The notes below the pieces were generated by a model that did no database searches, was not told the origin of the DNA, and worked only from the letters and a program-made list of their open reading frames with translations. DNA of 64,000 nucleotides, taken from contig CP036279.1 in NCBI GenBank assembly GCA_007748055.1, positions 4,774,001-4,838,000 of the forward strand. Direction: 5' to 3'. This document shows positions 37,829-45,983 of this stretch, one piece after another; positions within the stretch are counted from its first letter, which is position 1; each line of letters starts with the position of its first letter. The position numbers were made by a program, and so were the translations under genes. The stretch is from Kolteria novifilia (GTDB lineage Bacteria > Planctomycetota > Planctomycetia > Kolteriales > Kolteriaceae).

Positions 37829-39193
37829 TTACTTTCCGGCTGCTGCCACTTTCCCGTCGAGGACCTCGTCCGCGTCATCCCCGAATCGGGTTGTCGAGTC
37901 CCGCCAGGCGAGGGTGATTACCCCGCGTGGCCCGTTCCGCTGTTTCGCGCAGATGGCTTCTCGAAGGTCTGACATCTCTCTGCCGTTCCCGTCGTACTTC
38001 GCGGAGAGGAAGAGCACGACATCGGCGTCTTGCTCGATCGATCCGCTCTCGCGGAGGTCGGACAACAGGGGACGCTTCGACGGTCGCTTTTCGACCTCCC
38101 GGTTAAGCTGGCAGAGCAACAGCAAGGGCACGTCGAGTTGCCGGGCGAGTCCCCGGAGCTGCCGGGTGATCGTCGCCACCTGCTGCTCGCGAGGGAGCCT
38201 CCTATCGTCTGGCACGATGAGCTGGAGGTAGTCGACCACGATAAGCCCTAGCTCTCCACGGATTGACAGTCGACGGGCGGCCGACGTGATTGCCGCGACC
38301 GTTGCTTCGGGGGCGTCGAGTACATGGAGGGCGAGTCGCCCGATTTCTTCCGCAGCGCTGAGCAAGTCCTGCATCTCGGATTGGCGGATCCGGCCGTCCC
38401 GGATCTGCGATCCGTCCACCGCCGATCGGCCGGCGAGTATCCTCGTCGCCAACTGCGGCGTGTTCATCTCGATCGACACGAAGAGGACTGGCGAGGTCGC
38501 GGCCACGTGTTCCGCGATGTTGAGAGCCAGCGCTGTTTTTCCAACGGAGGGCCGCGCCGCGAGGATCGTGAGTTCCCCGGGGTGCAGCCCGCCTGTCAGT
38601 GCGTCGAGGTCGCGGAGCCCCGTGGGGACGACGTGTTTTTCTACACCCTCTGCCCTCGCAGAAATCGCGTCGAAGACCTTGGCCACGCCCTCTGATATCG
38701 GTCTCGCCGTGGCTGGCTCGTGCTCGAGCTGCATGTCCGCCAGCCGACGCTCTGCGCTCCCGACGAGGTCGTCGGCGGTCCCACCCTCGGCCGTCGACCG
38801 CAACAACTCGATGAGCATCTGGCGGAATCGTCGACAACGGGCCCGCTCGCGAATGACGGCCGCGTACTGCATAACGTTGGCGGCCGTCAGCGTTTCGTCG
38901 TACATCTCGACGATGGCGGGCGCGCCGCCAACCTCAAGCAACTCCTCTCGCTTGGCGAGGTCCTGGCCGACGAGGTAGGCGTCGACTGGCGTCCCGGCGA
39001 GGAATAGCCGCTTGATGGCCGCGAAGATGACGCGGTGATGCGCGCCGTAGAAATCCTCGGCCCGCAGCGCCGTCATCACGTCGGCGATGCACCGCTCGTC
39101 CCGTAGCATTGCCCCAATGGTCATCCGCTCGGCCCGTAGGTCCTGCGGGGGTAGCTCCAGGGAGACCTGCTCCTCAATTGACTGCTCCGCCAA
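37829..39193 (-). CDS. DnaB-like replicative helicase
   Basis: A 454-residue replicative helicase for element replication. The N-terminal DnaB domain is RMTIGAMLRDERCIADVMTA. The RecA-like domain has Walker A ARPSVGKTALAL, Walker B LGLIVVDYLQLI, motif CQLNREVEKRPSKRPLLSDL and the C-terminal LRESGSIEQDADVVLFL. The best start is TTG 39193, preceded by AGGAGG, overlapping the upstream replication gene by 20 bases; the longer frame to 39394 lies wholly inside that gene. Length and motifs are those of DnaB. Confidence 0.92.
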   Translation of the reverse strand: MAEQSIEEQVSLELPPQDLRAERMTIGAMLRDERCIADVMTALRAEDFYGAHHRVIFAAIKRLFLAGTPVDAYLVGQDLAKREELLEVGGAPAIVEMYDETLTAANVMQYAAVIRERARCRRFRQMLIELLRSTAEGGTADDLVGSAERRLADMQLEHEPATARPISEGVAKVFDAISARAEGVEKHVVPTGLRDLDALTGGLHPGELTILAARPSVGKTALALNIAEHVAATSPVLFVSIEMNTPQLATRILAGRSAVDGSQIRDGRIRQSEMQDLLSAAEEIGRLALHVLDAPEATVAAITSAARRLSIRGELGLIVVDYLQLIVPDDRRLPREQQVATITRQLRGLARQLDVPLLLLCQLNREVEKRPSKRPLLSDLRESGSIEQDADVVLFLSAKYDGNGREMSDLREAICAKQRNGPRGVITLAWRDSTTRFGDDADEVLDGKVAAAGK

Positions 39194-40016
39194 TGCCCTG
39201 CCTCCTGCGTTTTTCGAGTAGCTGTCGAGTTTTTTCGATGTCCGGTACGTCCATCGTCGGTGTCGGCTCATGGCCACCGTCGACCACCGCGACCCACATC
39301 GTGGGGTCTGCTGCCGCCTCGATGTACCCCGTGCCGTACCGCAGGAACGTGTCGACGCTGTGGCCTTTCTCGCGGAGATATGCGGCGCGAGCATGCGGGC
39401 TGGTGAGCATCCATCGCCAGCCAGTCAGCACGTCTTCCTCGCCGTGGGCAGCCACTAGGTCGTCGAGCATGTCCCGCCGGTCCTCGGTCAGACGCAGCGT
39501 CGGCGCCGCCGGCTTGGTTTCGCGATGGATGCGGTTGATTTCGTCCCACGTCGGGTGATTGAGGAAATGTGCGGGAGTCCTCGGCTGGGGCGCTGCCTCC
39601 GGACTGTCACCACCCACGCACGCTTCTTGTGTGTTTTTCTTGATCTTGTCTCCTTGTTCTTGTTGTGTCGTCGAGGATGACATCTGGTCGTCATCGACGA
39701 TGACGCCTAGACCCGCTGAGGTGTCATCGTCGCCGACACCTAGAATCGGGCTCTCCCAGTTGATGGAGTAGCTCCGGGTGGGGTACCGACCGTCCTTCGG
39801 TGAGTCTCCGACGATGATCACGCCACGATCCCTGAGGGCTCCGAGGACCTTGTTCGCGTGCTGACGAGTTAGGCCGGATAGCCTGGCGATCGTCTGCTGG
39901 CTCGGATAGCACGATGGGTCCGCGCCCATCACGTGGAGCAGCACTTGCACGACCACTTTTTCTGTCGTCGGCAGGTCCGATCGCCAGACCCGCCGCTGCT
40001 TCTGAAATACGTCCAC
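39174..40016 (-). CDS. Phage replication protein with winged-helix domain
   Basis: 280 residues. The N-terminal helix-turn-helix (TIARLSGLTRQHANKVLGAL) followed by DRGVIIVGDSPKDGRYPTRS is a MarR/RepA-like winged helix. A polar linker and a helical C-terminal domain follow. Such proteins upstream of a DnaB helicase act as replication initiators or helicase loaders. GTG 40016 (AAGAGGGG upstream) is chosen; the extension to 40184 overlaps the AlpA-like gene. Function is inferred from domain and neighbour. Confidence 0.75.
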   Translation of the reverse strand: MDVFQKQRRVWRSDLPTTEKVVVQVLLHVMGADPSCYPSQQTIARLSGLTRQHANKVLGALRDRGVIIVGDSPKDGRYPTRSYSINWESPILGVGDDDTSAGLGVIVDDDQMSSSTTQQEQGDKIKKNTQEACVGGDSPEAAPQPRTPAHFLNHPTWDEINRIHRETKPAAPTLRLTEDRRDMLDDLVAAHGEEDVLTGWRWMLTSPHARAAYLREKGHSVDTFLRYGTGYIEAAADPTMWVAVVDGGHEPTPTMDVPDIEKTRQLLEKRRRQGIGGAVN

Positions 40017-40027
40017 CGTGGCCCCTC

Positions 40028-40285
40028 TTAGCCGGCTTGGTTGGCCTGCTTTCTGGCCTGGAATTCTTCTCTTGGCGGGCATCCCAATGACGCCCACGAT
40101 TTGAGGTCCTCGACGAGCCAATGCTTGCTTCGGCCGAGTCGTACAGGCGCCGGGCACGCCCCCGAAGAGTCCATCACCCACCACTTGCGCAAGGACACGC
40201 CGACAAGGCGCGCTGCCTCGGGGGCCCGGACCATGATGATCGTCGGCGACAACGTTGCTTCTGCTTCTACAACCGAAACAGACAT
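40028..40285 (-). CDS. AlpA/excisionase-like DNA-binding protein
   Basis: 85 residues with a MerR-like winged helix: EAARLVGVSLRKWWVMDSSG followed by PAPVRLGRSKHWLVEDLKSW, the pattern of AlpA and excisionase proteins. It would control integrase expression or excision. ATG 40285 has AAGGAG 7 bases upstream. Confidence 0.85.
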   Translation of the reverse strand: MSVSVVEAEATLSPTIIMVRAPEAARLVGVSLRKWWVMDSSGACPAPVRLGRSKHWLVEDLKSWASLGCPPREEFQARKQANQAG

Positions 40286-40473
40286 GGGATCTCCTTTGCT
40301 ACGCGATGCAATTACTCGTGCCACGTGAGCTATGAGACCACGGATTCGCGGCTTGTCACGTTGATGGGATGCTTGGTGGGATGATGGGATCAGCTAAATC
40401 CTCGGGAAAAATGCCAAGAGGTGGCCCGAAGATTTTTTTTGATGGGATGGATGATGGGATTGTGGGACGCAGT

Positions 40474-41196
40474 CTATGAGGTCGAGAAAAGGTGCTTTAC
40501 CTCACCCCACTGGTACTCGTACTGCGTCCTTCCGTCGGCGTCTCGGCAGCAACCAGGGTTCTTCTTACGGTAGTCGCTGAGTTTCTTCCTCACGGTGTTG
40601 GCCTTTAGGTGGACTACGACTCGCGATATTGCGGCGGCCGATAGCCGTGCGTCGTCGCGTGGGATCTCCCGATGGATAGGTGGTGGCTCTTCCGTGTCCA
40701 GCCCAGGTTTCTCGATGACCAAGCTGACTTCCTGATAGAGGGCGGCCAACACGTCGTCCTTGTTCGACAGGTCGTCCCCGGCGTACAGCCGGCTTAGATG
40801 CGTGAACCAGAAGCCGTGCGGCGCATTCGGAAACATTAGCTCCCGCCGCGCCAAGACCTCGTCGTGATACAGCCACCGGTCCGCAAGCATTCGAACGGCC
40901 GTGTGAGCCGAGGGGCCGACAATGCCGCCAATTCGAACGGCTCCCCCGGAAACGGTGGCGTAGTGATTCTCCAGATTCTCGATCAATTCGGAAAACGCTT
41001 CAGCGTTGTGGTCGAGCCGATCGGCCGCACGCCCGAACAGCAACGCCGAGGACTTCAGGTACGCGCCGTCGAGATGACCACGGGACTTCCGTTTCGCCAC
41101 TCGATCGCACGCCGAATGCATTTCGGAGACATCGTGGACAATCGCGACGGAGAGTTGGTACGCGCGCCGAAGGTCATCGAGAGTGGGTGCTGACAT
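40474..41196 (-). CDS. Hypothetical protein at the right end of the element
   Basis: 240 residues, helical. LHGFWF-like aromatic segment (APHGFWFTHLSRLYAGDDLS) and a basic C-terminus (RKKLSDYRKKNPGCCRDADG) that could bind DNA. ATG 41196 is the best start; the frame extends to 41295. Not recognised. It may be the first gene of the early operon. Confidence 0.7.
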   Translation of the reverse strand: MSAPTLDDLRRAYQLSVAIVHDVSEMHSACDRVAKRKSRGHLDGAYLKSSALLFGRAADRLDHNAEAFSELIENLENHYATVSGGAVRIGGIVGPSAHTAVRMLADRWLYHDEVLARRELMFPNAPHGFWFTHLSRLYAGDDLSNKDDVLAALYQEVSLVIEKPGLDTEEPPPIHREIPRDDARLSAAAISRVVVHLKANTVRKKLSDYRKKNPGCCRDADGRTQYEYQWGEVKHLFSTS

Positions 41197-41298
41197 GGGT
41201 CCTACCGTTTGTTGGGTGGACGCGCCGACGACCGCCACGGTAGGAGAACGATCGTCGGCGTGCCCGCGATCGGGGATCAGCCGACCGCATACCAAAGG

Positions 41299-41478
41299 TT
41301 ACCTGGTCGAATCAATGAGCGACAAGATCGCTTTGCGGATGCCGGACGGCAGATTCGGCCAAGTTTCGATGACCCGCTCGAGGTCTTCGTCGGGGCACCG
41401 TCCCAATTCGGGACCCACAGACTCACCCCTCTCCCTAAACCCTTTGATGCTCAGTACGTTAGGAAAACCCGCGTCGTC
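41299..41478 (-). other. Displaced C-terminal tail of the integrase
   Basis: From the attR core the minus strand reads 59 codons to a stop, in the same core frame as the integrase reads attL. The sequence includes DEDLERVIETWPNLPSGIRK followed by AILSLI. In the excised circle this would be the integrase C-terminus. It has no start of its own here. Confidence 0.75.
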
Positions 41479-41533
41479 TTCAGGTTCTAGTCCGGGCAAC
41501 CGGGTGGAGGTTCGAGTCCTCTCTTGGGCACTG
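41479..41533. repeat. attR core (partial tRNA-Leu copy)
   Basis: Fifty-five bases identical to 19089-19143. Upstream sequence does not complete an acceptor stem or D arm, so it is only the 3' part of the tRNA gene left by integration. The gap to 41842 shows no gene. Confidence 0.92.
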
Positions 41534-41842
41534 GCTTTGGGATCCCCTTCCCGATCGACATCGACAGGCGCACGAGCCATATCACTTGCTCGGTCCCCTT
41601 CTCGCGACCACTTCCCTCTCTTGATCCATGCTGCCCGTCGTCACCTAGGATTGGCCTAGGCAAACCAGCGAGCGGGCATCTCTCCATGAGAGCCAGCACG
41701 GCGCCAAGCCGTCACCTCCCGATCGATCGCGACAGAAACGAAAACAAACTCCAAGACGAGACGAAAACGAGCGAACAGCAGGGAAAATGGGTGCTAGGCT
41801 CCTAGCAACCCGTTGATGTGACAAGTCGAGGAGTCCCCGTTC

Positions 41843-42151
41843 GTGAGTCAACAAGAGATCCTAATCATCGTCTTCGCGGTCCTCTTCGTCGTGGTCGTTT
41901 CCCAACTGATCATCATTCGCGCCCGCCAAGTGCTGCACGAGTGGGCCTCGAGGCATGGCTTGGAGATCGTCTCCGCGAAGATGAAGTGGGTGTGGAAGGG
42001 ACCCTTCTTCTGGACGACGTCGAAGAACCAGGTCGTCTACCGCATCGTCGTCGCCGATGGCGATGGGCAACACTGGCAGGGTTGGGCTCGTTGCGGCGGC
42101 TACTGGTCCGGGCTGTTCAGCAACGAGGTCCAAGTGAAGTGGGACGATTGA
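41843..42151 (+). CDS. Small membrane-anchored protein
   Basis: 102 residues: one N-terminal membrane helix (ILIIVFAVLFVVVVSQLIII) and a soluble domain with GPFFWTTSKNQVVYRIVVAD and a Trp-rich end. GTG 41843 has GAGGAG upstream. Not recognised. It converges on the phosphatase gene, 16 bases apart. Confidence 0.75.
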   Translation: MSQQEILIIVFAVLFVVVVSQLIIIRARQVLHEWASRHGLEIVSAKMKWVWKGPFFWTTSKNQVVYRIVVADGDGQHWQGWARCGGYWSGLFSNEVQVKWDD

Positions 42152-42167
42152 TCCGCGTCGCTCAACC

Positions 42168-44195
42168 TCAACTCCGGTCGACGAGTTTGACCATGACCAA
42201 GGTGATGTCGTCGGCCTGCTTGGCATCGCCACGAAACTGATACAGATCGTCCCGGATCGCCTGGGAGATCTCCTTCACCGGCCGGTCGGCATGGGTGCGG
42301 ATGATCGAAAAGAGCCGCTCCTTGCCATACTGCTCGTCCGCCTCGTTGTGGCTCTCCCAGAGCCCGTCGGTGCCGACGAGAATGATCGTTCCCGGTGGCA
42401 AGTCCTCCTGGTTCGCCTCGGCGAACTCCTGCTCCTCGAAGAGCCCCAGCGGCACGCCCGAGACATCCTCCATCTCGAGGAAGGACTCGGTCCGGGGATC
42501 GAAGATGATCGGCGAGTCGTGCCCGGCACTGGCCATTCGCACTCGTCGCTTCTGGGCGTCGATGAACAGCAGCACCATCGTCATGAAGCGCTCGCCCGCC
42601 GTGTCCTCGACAAGCAGGTCGTTGACGGCGGTCAGCCATTCGCCCAGGGAGTCGTCCTCACGCGCGTGGCTGCGCAAGATGCCCCGAGCCGTCGCCATGA
42701 CCAGCGCCGCGGCGATCCCATGCCCCATGACGTCACCGACTGCGACCACCAGCTCGTCGGGGCTCGTCGGCGAAAGCTCCAGAAAGTCGTAGTAGTCTCC
42801 GCCCGTTTCGTCGCAGTAGGTGCTGTGCCCGGCGATCTCCAACCCGTTGACCGACGGCTCGTCCTGCGGCAGAAGCTTCTGTTGAATCTCCATCGCGAGC
42901 GCCAGCGAGTTGCGAAGCCTCATGCGGTCCTTGAGGGCGGCGCACATCTGGTTGAGCTCGTCGGAAAGTTGAACGAACTCCAAATGCCCCCCGACTCGGA
43001 CCGGGTCGTCCAGGTTGCCCTTCCCCATCGTCTTCACCGCGGCGGCCAACTGGGTGACGGGACCGACGATGCTCCACGCGGCGAAGACGCCCAAGCACAA
43101 CGTCAACCACGACACCACGCCCCCGACGATCCAGCCCTGCGTCTGCAGCGAGTTGACTCCCGCCATGATCTCCGAATCGGGCACCACCACCGCGAGCGTC
43201 CATGGCAGGTCCCAAGGGTTGCGCAACGGGCGAACATCGACGACAAAGGGCTCGCCGTCAACTGAGAGCTGCGTTCGCTGAGGCCGCAAGTCCGCCGTTA
43301 TTCCCTCCGCGACCTCGCGGATCAACTCGCTCGGCGAACTGGTCGCCATGACTCGACTGCCGTCCTCGTCGATCACCGGCGACGTCGACGAAGTCCCAAT
43401 TAGCTGGCCGTCGCGGTCGACAAGAAACGCCTCTCCCGAGTCGAACACCCGGGCGTCGTTGAGAAACCGCGAGACATCCTTCAGGCTAATATCCGAGTCG
43501 AGCACCCCGACGAGTTCCCCGTCGGCACCGACGATCGGACGGGCAAAGGCGATTCCCAGCGTCGCTTGCCGACCGTCGCCCCGAACCCAGGCATAGGGAG
43601 GACTCCAGGTCGGCCGGTTCGACTCGACCGCCGCGACGTACCAGGGCCGAACCCGAGGGTCGTAGTCGTAGGCATCCAACTCCTCGGCAAGCTCGCCGCG
43701 AGGACCGACGCGGTGCTCCACAATCTTGCCGTTGGTCTTCGCGTCGGAAATCGCGTACTCCAACCCCTCCTCCCCCGGGTAGCGAATCATCCACGTCGCG
43801 TCCCCCCGCGGATTGCCGTAGGTCACCGAGTTGACTTCGCCATCGATGCGGAGCTGCCGGTAGAGAGCCGGTCGCCAGTCCCGCAGAGCCGAGGGATCGA
43901 GCTCGCCCGCCGCGATCTGTTCGGCGACTTGATCGGTCACGAACACGGCATGCTGGAGATAGTGGTTGATCACCGCTTCGATGCGGTGCGCCGCCTGATC
44001 GACGATCTGACCCGCCAGGTTCTGCGCCATCCGTCGACCGTGCCATTGAGTCAGGACCGCGAACGCCAGCACCACGAATAGGACCGGGAGAAGCAGCAAC
44101 GCCGGGCCGGAGTACTTCACGGAAACCGAGTTGAGGATGCCCATCAGCGGCGCCGAAGGATCGGACTTCTCGGGATGGTCGGAATGGCCGTGCAT
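42168..44195 (-). CDS. Membrane sensor with dCache, HAMP and SpoIIE-type PP2C phosphatase
   Basis: A 675-residue serine/threonine phosphatase of the RsbU/SpoIIE kind. TM1 is near residues 30-50 (ALLLLPVLFVVLAFAVLTQW). A large extracytoplasmic dCache-like sensor follows (YDPRVRPWYVAAVESNRPTW is the characteristic strand). TM2 (GWIVGGVVSWLTLCLGVFAA), HAMP, and the PP2C domain with GGDYYDF, GDVMGHGIAAALVM and GTDGLWESHN. It probably dephosphorylates an anti-anti-sigma factor or similar partner in response to a small ligand. ATG 44195 with GAGGAA upstream; the frame upstream to 44654 overlaps the divergent esterase. No partner-switching genes are adjacent. Confidence 0.9.
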   Translation of the reverse strand: MHGHSDHPEKSDPSAPLMGILNSVSVKYSGPALLLLPVLFVVLAFAVLTQWHGRRMAQNLAGQIVDQAAHRIEAVINHYLQHAVFVTDQVAEQIAAGELDPSALRDWRPALYRQLRIDGEVNSVTYGNPRGDATWMIRYPGEEGLEYAISDAKTNGKIVEHRVGPRGELAEELDAYDYDPRVRPWYVAAVESNRPTWSPPYAWVRGDGRQATLGIAFARPIVGADGELVGVLDSDISLKDVSRFLNDARVFDSGEAFLVDRDGQLIGTSSTSPVIDEDGSRVMATSSPSELIREVAEGITADLRPQRTQLSVDGEPFVVDVRPLRNPWDLPWTLAVVVPDSEIMAGVNSLQTQGWIVGGVVSWLTLCLGVFAAWSIVGPVTQLAAAVKTMGKGNLDDPVRVGGHLEFVQLSDELNQMCAALKDRMRLRNSLALAMEIQQKLLPQDEPSVNGLEIAGHSTYCDETGGDYYDFLELSPTSPDELVVAVGDVMGHGIAAALVMATARGILRSHAREDDSLGEWLTAVNDLLVEDTAGERFMTMVLLFIDAQKRRVRMASAGHDSPIIFDPRTESFLEMEDVSGVPLGLFEEQEFAEANQEDLPPGTIILVGTDGLWESHNEADEQYGKERLFSIIRTHADRPVKEISQAIRDDLYQFRGDAKQADDITLVMVKLVDRS

Positions 44196-44534
44196 GTCTT
44201 CCTCAGAACCTCTCTCTCGACCCCGGGTGAATCGCGCCGATCGCGATACCTCGGCGGCCTCCTGTCCACCGCTGACATTGGTAGCGTCCGCCTGATCATA
44301 CGCTCGATCACCCACGCAGCCCAGCGCCACGGAGCAAGTCGACCGGAGCATGCGACCAGAGGGCGATCTCCGACGACGGGAAGGCAATCCTATTACTTTC
44401 CAGGCCGGCGCGACACCAAGTGGGTGGATCATCGAAGAGGAATGGATTTCTCGGCGCCCCGAACGACATCTTGGGTATCCTGCGACTGGTCCCATGAAAC
44501 CCTCACCCACCGTCGCTCGGAGAACCACGACATC

Positions 44535-45470
44535 ATGCCGCGATCCCATTCCATGATCCCCTTCCTCCTGCTTCTTCTCGTCTTCCAATCCGTTCATGCC
44601 GACAAGCCCGACCGAACCAAGGTCCGTCCGGAGATGACCGAGGGCGTCCGTCAAGAGGGCTCGTTCATCTTCACCTACGTCGACGAGAAACGCCGCCGTC
44701 GTCTAACGCTCGACGTCTACCGCCCCGCGGAGGGAGAAGGTCCCTTTCCCGCGATCGTGATGTTCTTCGGAGGCGGATGGCAGAACGGTCGCCCCGCTCT
44801 CTTCGCTCCCCTCGCTCAAGCGTTGGCCCAACGCGGCTACGTTTGCATCGTTCCCGAGTATCGCCTCTCCGGCGAGGCACCCTTCCCGGCCGCGGTCCAC
44901 GACGGCAAGGCGGCGATTCGCTGGGCTCGTCAGAACGCCAAACGGTTCAAGATCGACCCCGAACGTATCGCGAGCATGGGGGGATCGGCGGGCGGCCACC
45001 TCGCGGGATTCATGGCCGCGAGCAACGGCATCCAACGCTTCGAGGGAAAAGGCGATCATCGCTCGAAGTCGTCCGACGTGCAGGCGGCGATCGTCATGTG
45101 CGGGCCGATGAACCTCCTCACCAAGGAACGGATCGAGCAGACCGAGACAGCCGCGAAGTCCGCCGCGGGGAGTCCCGTCGCCGACTTCATGGGCGGGGCC
45201 CTTCCGAGTGAGAGCGAAACGATCTATCGCGAGGCCTCGCCCCTGACACACGTCAGTCGGCGGACGCCGCCGATGCTCTTCATCGACGGGGAGCGCGATC
45301 GGCCGCGTCTTCGCTACACCGAGTTTTGGGAGAAGATGGACGAGCTTCACATCCCCCACGAGTTCGTCCTCATGCCCGACGCTCCCCATCCCTTTTGGGT
45401 GATGCGCGAGTGGTTCGACCCGACCGTCGACGCCGCCGATCGCTTCCTTCAAACGCACCTGTCGAAGTGA
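44535..45470 (+). CDS. Secreted alpha/beta-hydrolase (BD-FAE-type esterase)
   Basis: 311 residues with a signal peptide (MIPFLLLLLVFQSVHA). The esterase/lipase fold shows the oxyanion-hole segment VMFFGGGWQNGRP, nucleophile elbow GGSAGGHLAG, Asp in LFIDGERD and His in PDAPHPFW. Related proteins act on esterified polysaccharides or xenobiotic esters; the substrate here is unknown. ATG 44535 or 44553 are both possible; the upstream frame to 44175 lies over the divergent promoter region. Confidence 0.85.
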   Translation: MPRSHSMIPFLLLLLVFQSVHADKPDRTKVRPEMTEGVRQEGSFIFTYVDEKRRRRLTLDVYRPAEGEGPFPAIVMFFGGGWQNGRPALFAPLAQALAQRGYVCIVPEYRLSGEAPFPAAVHDGKAAIRWARQNAKRFKIDPERIASMGGSAGGHLAGFMAASNGIQRFEGKGDHRSKSSDVQAAIVMCGPMNLLTKERIEQTETAAKSAAGSPVADFMGGALPSESETIYREASPLTHVSRRTPPMLFIDGERDRPRLRYTEFWEKMDELHIPHEFVLMPDAPHPFWVMREWFDPTVDAADRFLQTHLSK

Positions 45471-45498
45471 GCCGCGTAGTGCCTCTTGTTCCCCCACT

Positions 45499-45741
45499 CC
45501 CCATGGGAGAGATCCTCTTGTTCCCCTCTCCCTGTGGGAGAGGGGTTAGGGGTGAGGGGGCTTTCTTCCAACATACCGCTTCGTTTCACCAAGCATCGAA
45601 TCCCCTCACCCGGCGCGCGCCGACCTCTCCCCATGGGAGAACCTCTTGTTCCCCTCTCCCTGTGGGAGAGGGGTTAGGGGTGAGGGGGCTTTCTTCCAAC
45701 ATAACGCTTCGTTTCACCAAGCATCGAATCCCCTCACCCGG
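45499..45741. repeat. Two direct copies of a ~114 bp intergenic sequence
   Basis: 45499-45613 and 45629-45741 differ by a 2-base gap and few substitutions. Each contains the inverted pair CTCTCCC/GGGAGAG and ends ATCGAATCCCCTCACCCGG. Non-coding. The remainder of 45471-45983 holds only the fragment at 45939. Confidence 0.85.
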
Positions 45742-45938
45742 AGCACGGCGAGTCATGCTCAGTCTCTTTGAGCCCCTTGCTTCTCTCAAGAGCGGCCGTC
45801 CTTTCGTCACGACCCACAAACCTCTCCATCGCCGTGACCTTTTTCACCGGGAGAGCGTCCCGGTCCCACAACGGCTCGGTTATCCTGGACAAGTGACGTG
45901 TCCGTCCATGTCCATGCGTGGTGATCGAACCGCGCCAC

Positions 45939-45966
45939 GCTTAAGCAGTCCGTTGATTCGAGCGGG
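45939..45966. repeat. Fragment related to the MITE end at 18920
   Basis: Matches the outer ~28 bases of the element at 18920-19050 with one extra base and two substitutions. No second end is visible nearby. Confidence 0.5.
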
Positions 45967-45983
45967 GCTGCTAGATTCGCCAC

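Larger units (their letters stand above)
19089..41533. mobile_element. 22.4 kb integrated phage-derived element in tRNA-Leu
   Basis: Bounded by 55 bp direct repeats at 19089-19143 (within and just after tRNA-Leu) and 41479-41533. Nearly all its own genes run on the minus strand: an excisionase-like AlpA protein, replication genes, packaging and tail genes, FRG gene, integrase. About 6.1 kb is later IS material. No portal, major capsid, tail tube, baseplate or lysis gene is recognisable, so it is a defective prophage or a satellite. Confidence 0.9.

Noticed and set aside
41479-41533. A second tRNA-Leu gene
   Set aside because: Only the 3' part is present; acceptor 5' strand and D arm are missing, so it is the attR half-site.
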